Assembly (NCBI GenBank): GCA_035048815.1
Contig: JAUCBN010000032.1
Coordinates: 17,757,501-17,821,500, forward strand
Source of the DNA: Abelmoschus esculentus
Taxonomy: Eukaryota; Streptophyta; Magnoliopsida; Malvales; Malvaceae
Length of the DNA: 64,000 nt
Reading direction: 5' to 3'
Below the pieces are notes generated by a model. It was given only the letters and a program-made list of their open reading frames with translations. It had not been told where the DNA came from and searched no databases. The translations under genes and the position numbers were made by a program. Positions within the stretch are counted from its first letter, which is position 1, and the number at the start of each line of letters is the position of its first letter. This document shows positions 47,901 through 59,410 of the stretch, one piece after another.

Positions 47901-50153
47901 CCAATATTCATCAAATTTTGCCAGAATGAATGATATAAGCTATCTTTTCTCTCAAAAGTCTCTCTTCTTCCCTCTGTCAATTCTTGATTTCTTGTTCGAA
48001 TGTGTTCCAATATCCTAGTTTTTGTCTGAATGTCTTTTACTCTCTCAGGACTGTTTCCTACAACTTATCTGTATTAACTTCACCAGATATTGATCATAGG
48101 AAATCGCTGGCTACGTGACACCTATATAACAAAGTCTCGACGGTATCAACTTCGTAGAATTTTGAAGTTGCACTGCATACTGGCGATATCATTGGGCTTA
48201 GCTGGTTCAACCCCACACCCCAATAAACTTTTCAAGGGCCGCGATTGTTTGTTCGGCTTTGGGCTTCATCGCATTGGTAGTGGTGAGTTGTGAACGTGCT
48301 TGCAGATGTAGCAGGATGGGTATCTTTAAACGAGAAAAAATATTTGATCAATCATGTTTATTATATCATTCATAGTTATAATTAATTAAATTTGTTCATT
48401 TTATTTTTTAAAATGAATCATCTCTTTTTCTTATATGTGATTAGAAAATAGGTAGTTATTATATAGTTATTTTGAGATGAACGGACTTGATTTGTTGGAC
48501 CACAAATAATATGGTGAAGTGAACGCATTTATTCCAATAATCTCTCTTGAACTTGACCAATATAACCTTCCGAATGGTCCAGAGTAAAAGGTAAATATTT
48601 CCCCATCAATTGTTTTGATTTTATAAGGGTGTTATAGCATTCTGGCATTATGTTCGGATCTGGTCTATCCTTTACATATGAACAGCCTCGCCCAAATGGA
48701 CATTGTTTTGTGAGTTTCCATCTTCCCAGTACAGATTTTGTCCAATTTATTACCAGCACGCATGCTTCACTGGCAATGCCATTTTGTGGTCACGATGCTC
48801 CAAGTGGAGGATGTTACTTTTACGTGACAACCGAATTCCCTTACCAAGTCACATGGAAGATCTACCGAAGCAAGGATGATTGCTTCATGGACAGGAATTT
48901 TGATTCCTTTCTCTCTCCAAACCCAAGGAATGATGATGCCGGTGGGTTTAGATGAACAAAATTCCTTGTCCATCCACCTGCTTCGGCAGAGGTGGGCAAT
49001 GGTGGACGTTAGCAATCAAGTGTATGTGTCCCATGGAAATTGGGGACATACATTTTCAATGAAATAACTCAAAAGGAAGGAATTGATTGAAAGAGACTAA
49101 TATTTATGTGAATAAAGCAAGGAATGGGGGGTGGGGGCAAATAGGTATCATAAGATGCGCAGCACATATCATCTCTTTAACAATCTATTGGATATTATTA
49201 TTAAAATATTAATTATGTTTAATTTATTATTGTTAATACAAAATAAGAAATGAAAGGTTAGAGATGATTTATATAGATCGTTGAGAGTAGTAACAATGAT
49301 TTAAAAATTAAAATTTAAGATTAAAGTTTAACGTATTGTTTTAATATAAGATTTAATATTGAGATACAAAATACTCCTCTTTCTATGGATTATTGTTCCT
49401 GAAGAGAGCCCACGAAGGAGACAAAAGTGAGATCAAAGGTTGGAACATTTACGAGAAATCCGATTCTTAATTAGTCCTATGTGAAAGTATGAGCTGGCTG
49501 CTGTATAACCAACAAAGTACACACATATAAATATACCTAAAAAAGACATGAACAATATGGTCCAAAGAGATGGCTAACAGAATAATGGAGGACTTCTTTT
49601 TATAGTTTAAGCTTACCTAGATCCTTTGTACCATAAAATCCAATTATTAAGTATACATAAATATAGTGGGAAAGATAATACTCTTAATGAATTTATTTAA
49701 AAATCAAATTATTATTTTTTAATTAAGATATTTACGATCGATAATAATGATTAATCTTCCTGTGACAAGTATTCTCACCAAATGATAATCACGATTAATC
49801 ATGATATATATTTTATTTTTATAAGTAATAATTAAACCCTTGACCTTATAATTAAGGAATTATTTATGATGATATTTGATATTAGTAATTATTTTTCTAT
49901 CAGCTACGTGACTCTGGATGCACAAATGTCTACGTCCATGACTACTCTGAGTGGAATCTTTTCACATGATCACTATAAGCCATCAATGAAACGCCATGCA
50001 ATATTCATTCATGTCATTTGCAATTGCCAATTGCAGTCATCTCTATTATACAATTTACGGACAAAGGTGTTTGAATTGCAACACAAAACCTTGGAAGATC
50101 TGAAAACATTGACAGAAATCAAAACTTGCAGGGAAGAAAAACAGTCAAGCAAA
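47901..50153. other. Intergenic stretch, no gene confirmed
   Basis: Between 48.5 and 49.05 kb there is a locally less AT-rich patch with open frames of 60-100 codons on both strands. None resembles a known family, and the strand with meaning, if any, is unclear. It could be a worn gene or transposon piece. The rest is AT-rich spacer and the 3' flank of the PSI-like gene. Confidence 0.4.
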
Positions 50154-51479
50154 TCAACTGCAGGTTTGTAAGTTAAAGGTGCTGCACTCGAACAATGCCT
50201 TGGCTGTCATTTCCCTTTCGAATCTCCAAATGTAATTCAAACCCACCAACAGCTCCGTAATGGCTGCTTCCGTCTTGTCTTTGTTCGCAAAGAAGAGAGT
50301 TTGAAAAAGAAGAACATTCGTTTGGGGAAACAAATGATGCTGTTCGAAGCTCCTTTCGCTTTGCCAGTTCATCATGTTGTGTGCTAATGGCGATAACCAG
50401 CACAAGATCCTTCCCAGAGCTGTTCTCCATTCATCGGCGAGCACTTGATCGCTGGCCGAAAAACCCACTCCTTTTAGCCTACTTCTTAGAGACGATCGGA
50501 TACTGTTCGGTAACATGGAGTAAAGATCGTCTCTTGCATCCACGCCCACCAGTTGTGGAGACTTGATCATTTTCTCCATGATTATAATCAAATTCGAGTA
50601 GTGTAAGGCTAACGCCGCAGCACCTAACGTGCTCGGCGGTGGCTTGAGAAGCTTTGAATTCGAGTCAAAGAAACCGAGCGTCGAGTCTTTGTTTCCTTCG
50701 GGTTTGGGGTTTTCGGTGGGATGGACGGTCGCGGAAGCGGAGAGGCTTCGAGGTAGTAACGAAGGACCGATCCCGAAAACAAGCTTGATCCTTGCTAAAA
50801 TAGTGAAGATCGATCTTACGGCCATGGAAACAACCATGTCAAAGCTTCTGTTCCAGAGGGATCTTTCTTTTAGATACTTAACCTCTTGCCTTTGCCAGAA
50901 AAGCCTCTGCTGTAGATCGATAATCTTTTGCTCTTTGATCGCTTCTTTACACTGAAAACACTTTCTCAGATTGTTCTCGATCGTCGACAACTCCTCCATT
51001 TCTTTATACAAAGTCGCCGTGATCGTCACGTACCGATCCATCTTCTTGTTCTTAACTTCCATCTCTTTGGAGCTCAGAACCCAGCCATGGCTATCGTGAC
51101 CCGAGTTGGCGAACTCATCGAACCACCGATCGAAACACTGAAGATTCGAGTCCTGGCACCGCTTGCTTAGCCTCGAAACATGCTTAGCCACCACCCTAAC
51201 ATTCTCGGCCATCTCGGCACACGCCAGCCCCAGCAGGAAAGATTCGTCGTTGGACACGATCTTGCGGACACCTTCGAGAGATATCGATTCGTCGCGAAGA
51301 CGAATCACGGTCTTGTCCGAAAGTGAATTCCATAAATGGAGAAGCTTTGACAACAGGCCAGCGGTTTCAAAGGATAAAACCCCAATGGTAGATTTATGCT
51401 TTGGGACTGGAATTCTTGTAGTATCTAAGCTGTTTGATAAGGACTTTTTCAGTTTATTCAGCCAAGTTTCAAGTGCCAT
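50154..51479 (-). CDS. DUF3475/DUF668 plant protein (PSI, PSK-simulator-like family)
   Basis: A single-exon frame of 441 residues from ATG. DUF3475 lies at about residues 30-90 (VLSFETAGLLSKLLHLWNSL, followed by SISLEGVRKIV). A charged, coiled-coil-prone middle region follows (about 140-215), then the DUF668 domain at about 285-375 (TLGAAALALHYSNLIIIMEKM, with YSMLPNSIRSSLRSRLK). PSI proteins were described in Arabidopsis as nuclear growth-promoting proteins downstream of phytosulfokine signalling. This protein belongs to the shorter subgroup near 450-480 residues. Biochemical function is unknown. It has no glycine at position 2, so no N-myristoylation. No lesions are seen. Confidence 0.88.
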   Translation of the reverse strand: MALETWLNKLKKSLSNSLDTTRIPVPKHKSTIGVLSFETAGLLSKLLHLWNSLSDKTVIRLRDESISLEGVRKIVSNDESFLLGLACAEMAENVRVVAKHVSRLSKRCQDSNLQCFDRWFDEFANSGHDSHGWVLSSKEMEVKNKKMDRYVTITATLYKEMEELSTIENNLRKCFQCKEAIKEQKIIDLQQRLFWQRQEVKYLKERSLWNRSFDMVVSMAVRSIFTILARIKLVFGIGPSLLPRSLSASATVHPTENPKPEGNKDSTLGFFDSNSKLLKPPPSTLGAAALALHYSNLIIIMEKMIKSPQLVGVDARDDLYSMLPNSIRSSLRSRLKGVGFSASDQVLADEWRTALGRILCWLSPLAHNMMNWQSERSFEQHHLFPQTNVLLFQTLFFANKDKTEAAITELLVGLNYIWRFEREMTAKALFECSTFNLQTCS

Positions 51480-54400
51480 GGATTCCGTTTCCTGTGAAAA
51501 GAAACTTGAAGCAGAAGAAGATCGACCTGAAACAAATGAAGAGCAAAGCTAACCCTTTTAGAAGATACCAGATTTTTGAAGAGGGAAATAATCGAAGAGT
51601 GGAGTTTGCAGATAGATAAGGATATTGAGAAAGAGATCGAAGCTTGAAATTTCTGCAGATGTGAGGCTGGTGGGTTGTTGAGGCCATTATACAAATAGCA
51701 AAACAGTGAAAAAGAGATACATTGAAATCATCATAATTGGTTCTTCTACTATGCTAGAATTAATGATTCAATTCTTCTACTTTAATTTGATATAATTTGA
51801 TCCCTCTATTTCTATAATAGTAGTAGTTAGTTTAAATAGTTAGAACCAGGGACAAACCTATAGAATTTCATGTAAATGTATAAATTATTAAAAAATATAA
51901 AAAACGTAAGGGTACAAAATTACAAGAGTTTAAAGAGTATGAAATTAGATTATTAATAGAATATATATATATATAATATAAAGTATAAAAAATTTTAAAA
52001 TTTTTAAGGGGATGTGACTGTACCCAACATCCCTCTCGATCCACCCTTGATTAAAAGTTAGAACAATTATATATATTTTGAGTACTTAAAAGTATTACAT
52101 CTAAAATCATCATAATTGCATGTGATTTTTAGCTTTAGACTGGTTAGATAAGAAAACCTAATGCTATTTTAATAGTTTGTACTAACTAGTAATATTATAA
52201 AAGAGAGGTCGATTATATCAAATTCAACTGCAAATGAGGGACCAAATTCAGAATTTGATAAAGTTGTTAATTGTTTTTGTTTGTTTTCTCTTTTTTGATT
52301 TTTTATAAGCGTAGTCTTTTTCTTACTAGCTGCTTTGTTTTTGTTGCATTTTACTACATGCAAAGTACAATATTTACCTTATCAATCCCTCGATTGTTGA
52401 ATTATTTAGTATATGTAGGTGAAATCTTTTCCACATGAAATGAGAGACGTAACGTTTTAAGTAAAACAATAGAGAGAAATGAAATCCCATCCCACCAGTC
52501 AGTCATTTAATTTTTTTTGAGAGAGATTTAATTAAAAATTATAAAAAATTAAAATCTAATTTTTGAATTTTTTTGGGCCATGATCTGCACAAATCACCAT
52601 TATGTTCCGCCTATAACAACGCTCAAAACCATCTCTGATCGATTCTTTATGTCCCAATCCATTTACTAATTTATATTTTACAATTTTGATACTATGTAAT
52701 TATTTGATTCATTGCTAAATTATATTATTAATGTGTTACGTATAAATTCATACATGAGAGGTTTCTATTATCAACTAAAACCAATAATTATAGACGATGG
52801 TATATACATGTCTTTTTGTACGAAATGAATGAACCAAATCTTATTTCGGATACGCTGCGTAGTGCCTACTTCCAACACCACCTGCCTCGCACCAACATCC
52901 ACCCCTTGTCCGGGGCAGGATTGACTCTCAATCGCAGTCGGATTCAGACACGTAAAATTAGTAAAGCTCCATGAATCAGAAACCAAGCGTGACTGGCTAC
53001 CTCCGGTGCTGCCACACGGTCCGACTCTGGCTAAACATTAAAGCTTGAATACATATAAAGACATGGACCGGACTGCCATGGTATTATGATGAGGGTGATC
53101 CCATCATCCATGTACAAGAAGCGTGGATGATGAGTCCATCTAACATATACAGATATAATTAATGTATCAGTAATTGGAGACACACCATAGGATAAAAGTT
53201 TGTATACTTACCGGGTGGATGATCCACTGGATATAATATTTTAGCTGATTAAACTCACTAAATAAATAACATAAATAAACAATTACACCTCCATGACTTA
53301 CCATGGCTGGAAGTAGGACCCAGTATGAATACCTTTCTTAATTGTCGGCAAATCAAAGGTTGTGTTTGTCTCGTTGATGTGGACCCAATTAGAAGTGTTC
53401 TTCCGCTAACAGTGCTGTATTGATCACCGAATTAACTCACTAAAGAAGGAAATGAGTATATAAAAGAAATCTGGTTTTTGCAGAAATGAAGGAGCCGGTT
53501 CCACTTCTGCTCGACATTCCCTACAAGAACTGGTCCCAGTGCCACTGCATGCACATCCATCTGCTGCTGCAGCTGCTGCTCTCTAGCTAGCTAATTGCTT
53601 TTCTTTGTTTCATGTTTATCCCTTAATCGATGAAGTATGTGCACGTACGTGGAAGACAGAATTATTCACCTCCATGCATGCTCCTGCCTACCTACACGAT
53701 GATGGCTGCATAAACATGGAGGAAAAGGTTGCAATAATATGTGGACTAGTTTATATCACAAAAATGGACTTAAAATAGTAAAGGTATAAATTGATTCAAC
53801 TACTATAATTTAATCCATACTTATAACCACAGGTCGTTTTGGGTGTTTGGGATTTTATAAAAATAAAAAATATTTGTAAAGATAATAACTGAAAAAAACT
53901 CAGTGTTGAAACCAAACCGATATCGATATGTACCATAATATTATAATAAAAAATAAAAAATAAAAACTATAATTTAATAACGTGGTAAAATTAATTCGAA
54001 AAGGTTTCATGTAAACTTGAAAATCTTGATTTAATGGACAAAATTTGATTTAAACCATGAAATCTATTGACAATTAGTACCTCAACCGAAGATTTGGAAA
54101 CCAGAATCTTGAGAATCCCTCAAAATCAAAGGGAAGAAGTTGGTTCTCAATCGTCGGGTAGGGGTTTAATTGATAGGATGGGATTTTGGAGTAAAAAATA
54201 AGTTTATTTTAAACTTGGGATATTTTCCTCTTAAGAACTTCGAGTTCTACTTGATTTCAATTTAGTCACTCATTTCTTTTAAAATATAATATTTTTTGAA
54301 ATTAAAATTCCAATTTAATTCGACGACCTTTATAAAATATTCCTAACTTGACTTGCATGGATTTGTTTCTTTAAAAGCATGCAAGAAAAATCATATTAAT

Positions 54401-55138
54401 TTATTAACCTATGTATAATTATAGTATAATATTAAAAAATTGGGTTTAGTTAAAACCGATATATACCATATGATAATAAATTATTATAATTAAATTTGAA
54501 GATACATTTGGCTCCTACCAGCCAAGCATGCAGAAAGAAAAAACATGTTTTTCATTCTTCTAATTTTCTGTCCTCTCTACTAAACATTGAATTAGTAATA
54601 CGCCTTTTAGAGATTACATTGTCTAAAAATATTCCCTCCCTCATCAATTATGTAAAACTTTCAAACTCCTTGAGTCCGTGGGCTCTTCTAATTTTATTCT
54701 TTTTTTCCTTGTTTAGGTATCATTGGGTCATCCTACAGCTTTAGATTTGTTGAACAACCAATGATAAAGTTCATTTAGTAGTACCTTTTGTTAACAAATG
54801 GATTTCAACTGGGAATAGTATTATCGAAACAACGCATTCTATATCTTAAGAATGAAAAAACATAAATGTTTAAAGGTAGAGGAAAAATTTATAAATAAAT
54901 CAAAATTAAAAAAAAAATAAATTAAAAACAAAATTAAAAAAGATATCGGTGGTCGGGTGAGGGCAATTGCCCCTCTCCACCCATGGTCCTCTATCTTTGC
55001 TTTAAATATCATCGCTACAATACTTCATATAATGAAGTATTTATTAAATCATTGTGTTAAAGTTATGTTTAAAGTATTTTATGTTTGCATATATTTTGAA
55101 ATATGCATATATTGTAAATATACGGCGATGGTAAAAGG
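51480..55138. other. Intergenic stretch upstream of the PSI-like gene
   Basis: AT-rich and without a confirmed gene. It contains the PSI-like promoter and leader, a short transposon-like insertion at 51847-52055, and a less AT-rich patch at 52840-53060. That patch has a 71-codon minus-strand frame I cannot assign. Confidence 0.4.
51847..52055. mobile_element. Short transposon-like insertion with 9-bp flanking repeat
   Basis: A 209-bp AT-rich segment begins CAGGGACAAACC and ends CCACCCTTGATTAAA. It is flanked by identical AGTTAGAAC at 51838-51846 and 52056-52064. The size and ends resemble small non-autonomous plant elements. The superfamily is unclear, since the ends are not good inverted repeats. 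Confidence 0.45.
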
Positions 55139-55156
55139 AAAGATAATGTCGGTTAA

Positions 55157-55315
55157 GCACGAACCATCTAACCTCATCGGTTGAAGGAATAATTGTTGTT
55201 CCTAGAGGTCACGGGTTCGAGCACCAGTACTGTCAGCACAGTGATTGAGCGATCAATGTCCAATGATTGAGAGTATATACTCTAGAGCAGATACTATTGT
55301 AATCACTGTAAAAAA
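55157..55315 (+). mobile_element. tRNA-derived SINE with 18-bp target duplication
   Basis: Flanks are AAAGATAATGTCGGTTAA (55139-55156) and AAAGATAATGTTGGCTAA (55316-55333), an 18-bp direct repeat with two changes. Between them is a ~159-bp unit with an A-box-like TAACCTCATCGGTTGA and, about 30 bp on, a B-box GGGTTCGAGCACC, the two RNA polymerase III promoter boxes of tRNA-derived SINEs. The 3' end is a short A run. This is short, non-coding and typical of L1-assisted insertion. Confidence 0.8.
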
Positions 55316-55544
55316 AAAGATAATGTTGGCTAAAATTGTCAATATCATCGATCTCTATCGCCAAATCATACATCAACAAATCATTTTTAAAAAAGTTTTG
55401 AAAAGTGCAAATTAAATTTAACCACAAATTAATTATAGCCTACAAACACTTCATCTTATTCATAAACATTTTCGTCCATGCACCTCGTGTAATTAAGTAG
55501 GGACGAAGATTTTTAGTATCAAATTATGTTTTAATAATTAGAAT

Positions 55545-56950
55545 TATAACGATTCGAATTTTGGATTCGAATATTGAGTTAACCTAAAATGTTAAGCTTT
55601 AACGTTTGAGTTTTGTTAAGGTTTGGACTTGAGTGTTGAGCTAATTGTTGGGAGTTGCGCCTATGTAGTTGGGTTGTTAGTGGAGTAAGGCTTTAATAAA
55701 TGAAGTCTTTTTGATAATTTTGGTTGTTGGATGATAAAAAGGAGAAATGTTTTAATTTCTCTGTAAACGCCTTGGATAAAGTCACCATTGTCCTCTTTTT
55801 CTTCATCATTTCTTCTATCCAAATAAAAAGTTCAAAGCACTATCTTTAAGTTTTGAGCGACAAATCTCGTTTTGAGTCTTGAGAGAAAGTTGAAGAGCTG
55901 TGTGAAATCTACAAAACAAGAAAAAGTAGGAGAGCGTTCAAGAGCTTGTAGAAAAAGAAAGGTTTGAATTGAGAAAAATCTTTATTTTTAGCTTATTTAC
56001 AACAAGGTTAGTACATTATTAACTCCCATAGCATCATACATTTCATGAAAATAGGTTGCATTGCATGATTGATGCTTGTTTGGTAGTTTAGAGTTTCTTT
56101 AATGGTGAATTATGATTTTGGGTTGTTAAGGGCGTAAAATTTGTAGAAACAAACTTAATGCTATCTCAACGTTGTGAGAATCAACCATATAGCTTGGGTA
56201 AGGGTCTTGATGAATTTTAGACCCAAACCTATATTTTTGTGTAGGCGTATCGATACCGGTTGGGAGCGTATCGATACGCTAGAGTAGAATTGATGGTCAA
56301 ATATAACAAGCGTATCGATACGATAATTCGTGTATCAGTACCCCTCAATTAATTCAAATTACTCGGTAAGTCTTTGATGGTTAAAAGGGATTATAGAAAC
56401 CATAAGGATCCTTGGTAGATTTTTGGTGAATAATATGACTAAAGCTAGGAATTTGCTTTGTGCTTATAGGTTTCTTAGCTATTTGATTCCTTGTTTGATG
56501 GGAATCTAGATACCTAAAATATAATGTTGCAACACTTTGAAGACTCCCGATTATAAGATCCCGATGCTAATATAATCTTAGACATCATTCGAAGATGCTC
56601 AACGTGATATTCCAAGCATGAGATTTGAAGGATCACGATGCTGTGTGGACGCGGACCTCACTACTTTGTGCTTGTGTTTGTTATGTATATGGTGTGTGCA
56701 ATAGTATACATTTATGATGTCATATGTTTAGACAATTATGGTAGCGTCATTATACCATATGTATGATATCACATGTGCTGTATTGCTTTATTCATGGTAT
56801 GTGCGCTATATGGTCGAGTGGTGGTGTATTCATTGTGTTTTCATAACTCAGTGTTCGGAATGTGCTTTCGTTTGCAGGTTAGGTGGTAGTGCAGACCAAA
56901 GGAGCACAATCGTGATCAGATTTTCAACATTGAGTTGGTGTTATAGTACA
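55545..56950 (+). mobile_element. Probable degenerate solo LTR of a Gypsy element
   Basis: The stretch starts TATAACGATTCGAATTTTG, a worn version of the common TGTAACGACCCGAATTTTG LTR start. It ends near GTTGGTGTTATAGTACA, like the usual TTGGTGTTACA end. Inside is the repeated near-palindrome CGTATCGATAC at about 56246, 56267 and 56311, a motif I associate with rosid Gypsy LTRs. There is no internal coding region on either side. Exact borders and target duplication are uncertain. Confidence 0.45.
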
Positions 56951-57139
56951 AATTATTTAATGTAATGTCGAGTATTTATCAGTCCCTGTATTGTAATTTG
57001 TAACTCTATTTGGTATTTTAATTGTGTCAAATACTTTTTAAATTGTTGTATTTATTTGGAACTCTATTATAATTAATTTAGAAATTAAATAATAAACAAG
57101 TAAATAAAAGTATACAAAAACGCAATATAACAGGGTAAA

Positions 57140-57547
57140 TATAGACAAATGAAGACTTAAAAGGTAGTTTTAAACGGGCAGCATAACATCGTAATTTCGA
57201 TCAAGTAGGCCTCTAAGGTTCATTATATGCGTTTTCAGTTCTAAAGTAAGCGATACCCGAACTGTCGCTGAGGACATCGATTCGGGGGAATATGGCCCTT
57301 AATTATACGGGGGTGAGAATCCCACGAAATATAAGGACCAAAATTCCTGAAATGAATTACGATACTATACGGAGGTGAAGATCCCACGGAGCGAAGTAAT
57401 CATTTCACTTAAAAGGGTTCTTAATCTAATGCAAATGAAAATTAAAAATTAACTTAATTAAAATTTTATATTTTCTTAAAAATTAGGATGCAAACCGGAC
57501 TAAGGCTTAACTCCTTTTAAAAAAGAATCCCCAGCGGAGTCGCCATC
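57140..57547 (-). mobile_element. 5' leader of a truncated Tat-type element, with tRNA-Arg-type primer-binding site
   Basis: Immediately beyond the LTR end (minus strand ...GCTACA) follows GA and then TGGCGACTCCGCTGGGGA at about 57528-57545. It is complementary to the 3' end expected of a plant tRNA-Arg ending in CCA, the primer used by Ogre/Tat elements. A few hundred bases of untranslated leader follow, with an internal direct repeat around GATCCCACG/GAATCCCACG (about 57320 and 57380). No gag is found further on, so the copy is truncated at roughly 57.14 kb. Confidence 0.65.
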
Positions 57548-58370
57548 TGTAGCGACCCCTTTTTTTGAAAATATTTAAAAACGGTTTAAAGGTTCAAAAG
57601 TTCGGTAGGATTTTAAAAATTCGGTATCCCGAGAGATGACACCTGAAGAACAGGATGTCACTCTCATTGGAATATTTAAATTTAAAAATCTGCGGGAATA
57701 TTTGAAAATTCGATACTCCGGGAGATGACACCTGAAGAACAGGATGCCACTCCTATTGGAATACCGTCTTAATTTAAGAAATCGGTTAATCTGTTGGAGT
57801 CGCCATCGATCGTTCAAAAAGGTGGATCGAACACCAAGAAAACAAAACCAGAGATGGGTTCGGGAGTTGGTTACGTTTGAGGAAGGATTAGCACCCTCAT
57901 AACGCCCAAAAATTGGTACCTAAAGGTTCGCATCGTAATTTTTAAGAAAATATGAAATTTAAATTAAATTAATTTTTAATAAAAATGCATACCCTAATAT
58001 CCATGACGATTCAAAGAAGATAACACCCGAAGAACGGGATATTACTCCTAATAGAATACTTCGGGATAATGATAATATTTTCTACCAAATAAAACGTTTA
58101 ATAACCATATAATAAATTCAAGTTAAAAAAAAAGTCATAACAAAGTTAGTATTAAAACTAATAATAGTATTATATAATAATATGTATATAAAAATATAAT
58201 ATTTATATATTTAAGATGAAATAGCGGTAAAGTAAAATAAAAAATAAAAATATACACGTAATAATAATAATAAAAGTAATATAATAATGATGCAAGTAAT
58301 AGTAGTATGATAATAATAATAGTAATAATAAAATGTGTAATAATACTAATATAATAATAAAACATATAAT

Positions 58371-58379
58371 GATAATGAA

Positions 58380-58422
<43 letters not shown>
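58371..58422 (+). repeat. (AAT)n microsatellite
   Basis: About 15 consecutive AAT/TAA units, inside the LTR. They give rise to meaningless poly-Tyr/Ile frames on the minus strand. Confidence 0.9.
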
Positions 58423-58732
58423 TGAGAGGGACCAAATCTGCAAAATAGCAAAATTATTAGACCAAATAGCAAAAATAGTGACCATAATATGAAAATTAGA
58501 AGTTATATGGCTTAAATAATGCAAAACAGTGACTAAAATAGAACATAATGCGAACTAGGGGGTTGAAACGGGGACACGCCGAGAAACGAGGGACCTAGCA
58601 CACAATTTAACCATTTTTCCGGGTTAGCAGCGGGTTCGGGTTTGGACGTCGGGTTGGAACCGGGTCAGGGGGTCAAAAACGACACCGTTTTGGGCCATAA
58701 TATCCAGCACCAAAACGGTGCAGTTTTGGCCC

Positions 58733-58741
58733 GTATATATA
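58733..58741 (+). promoter_or_regulatory. TATA-like box antisense to the LTR
   Basis: GTATATATAG follows a pair of AAAACGGTG...CAGTTTTGG palindromic words and a GGCCC element. About 70 bp on is an ATG (58812) opening a 78-codon frame. The arrangement resembles a plant promoter reading out of the LTR on the plus strand, opposite to the element. Confidence 0.35.
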
Positions 58742-58811
58742 GATATTTTCCCTTTGTTTTTTTTTGCTTTCATCTTCATTTGCTTCACTCCTCTCTGAAG
58801 GGAGAAACAAC

Positions 58812-59046
58812 AATGCTCAGAGGCTCTCTTGAGCTTGGCTGCCGGAGCTATTCCGGCCACTGCACACGGCTGCCGGCCGCAGCGCCGGTGGTCGGAAGCG
58901 CAAAAGACGGGTACTTTCGGATTCGTCTTAACGAGGGGAGTACGGATCTGAAGCCGTATTTTCGAAAGGAGGCACGAATCAACGTAGATCTGAAGATAAG
59001 TTTTCGAAAACTTAATATGTTTTTACCTTTTCTTTTTCCGATTTAG
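58812..59046 (+). CDS. Hypothetical small frame antisense to the LTR
   Basis: An ATG-initiated frame of 77 residues (MLRGSLELGCRSYSGHC...) in a GC-richer patch, basic, with a hydrophobic C-terminal end. I recognise no family. It follows the TATA-like box above at a natural distance, but may be chance. If copies of this LTR elsewhere keep the frame open it would deserve a name. Confidence 0.2.
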
Positions 59047-59368
59047 ACTCCAATCTCTCTGTTTCTCTTCTCTTCTTTTCCGTTCGAATGGCTCAAGTAT
59101 TATGCTATTGTTTTTTGACTAATTTTGATTCGAAAATGGTGGCTTTTTTTGATATGGTGGCCGGTTGTAACCGGTATTACAAAGATATTTTCGGGGTATT
59201 TATACCCGATTTACAAGCATTTTATATATATAAAAAAAGGTTTCTTATCCTAATTTAGGTCTAAGTATTTAGATCTAATTATTTCCTCTTCTTTTTCAGG
59301 TTTGAGAAGACAAAGGCGGTGGTGCAGTTCGGCGTGGCAGGGCGGTGGCCGTTCTATGATCCAACCAG

Positions 59369-59410
59369 AGGGCGCGTGACCACCACGCGCGCGCGTGGCG
59401 GCCACGCGCG
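59369..59410. repeat. GC-rich near-palindromic CGCG tract in the LTR
   Basis: Contains CCACCACGCGCGCGCGTGG followed by CGGCCACGCGCG. It is a strong self-complementary sequence with dense CpG in an otherwise AT-rich region, likely heavily methylated in the plant. Confidence 0.8.

Noticed and set aside
50381..51619. Plus-strand frames across the PSI-like gene
   Set aside because: Shadows of the 441-codon DUF3475/DUF668 frame on the minus strand.
53102..53132. Short hairpin CATCATCCA...TGGATGATG, a possible microRNA precursor
   Set aside because: The stem is only 9 bp, too short for a plant miRNA precursor, and no known mature miRNA sequence is present.
53493..53597. 34-codon frame starting MKEPVPLLLDIPYKNW
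   Set aside because: No recognisable family, no signal peptide, and a CTG repeat makes up its end; too little support for a small-peptide gene.
55200..55230. tRNA-like B box suggesting a tRNA gene
   Set aside because: No acceptor or anticodon stem can be drawn; the long target duplication and A tail fit a SINE better.
58135..58524. Frames of Tyr/Ile/Phe runs on the minus strand
   Set aside because: Produced by the (AAT)n microsatellite.
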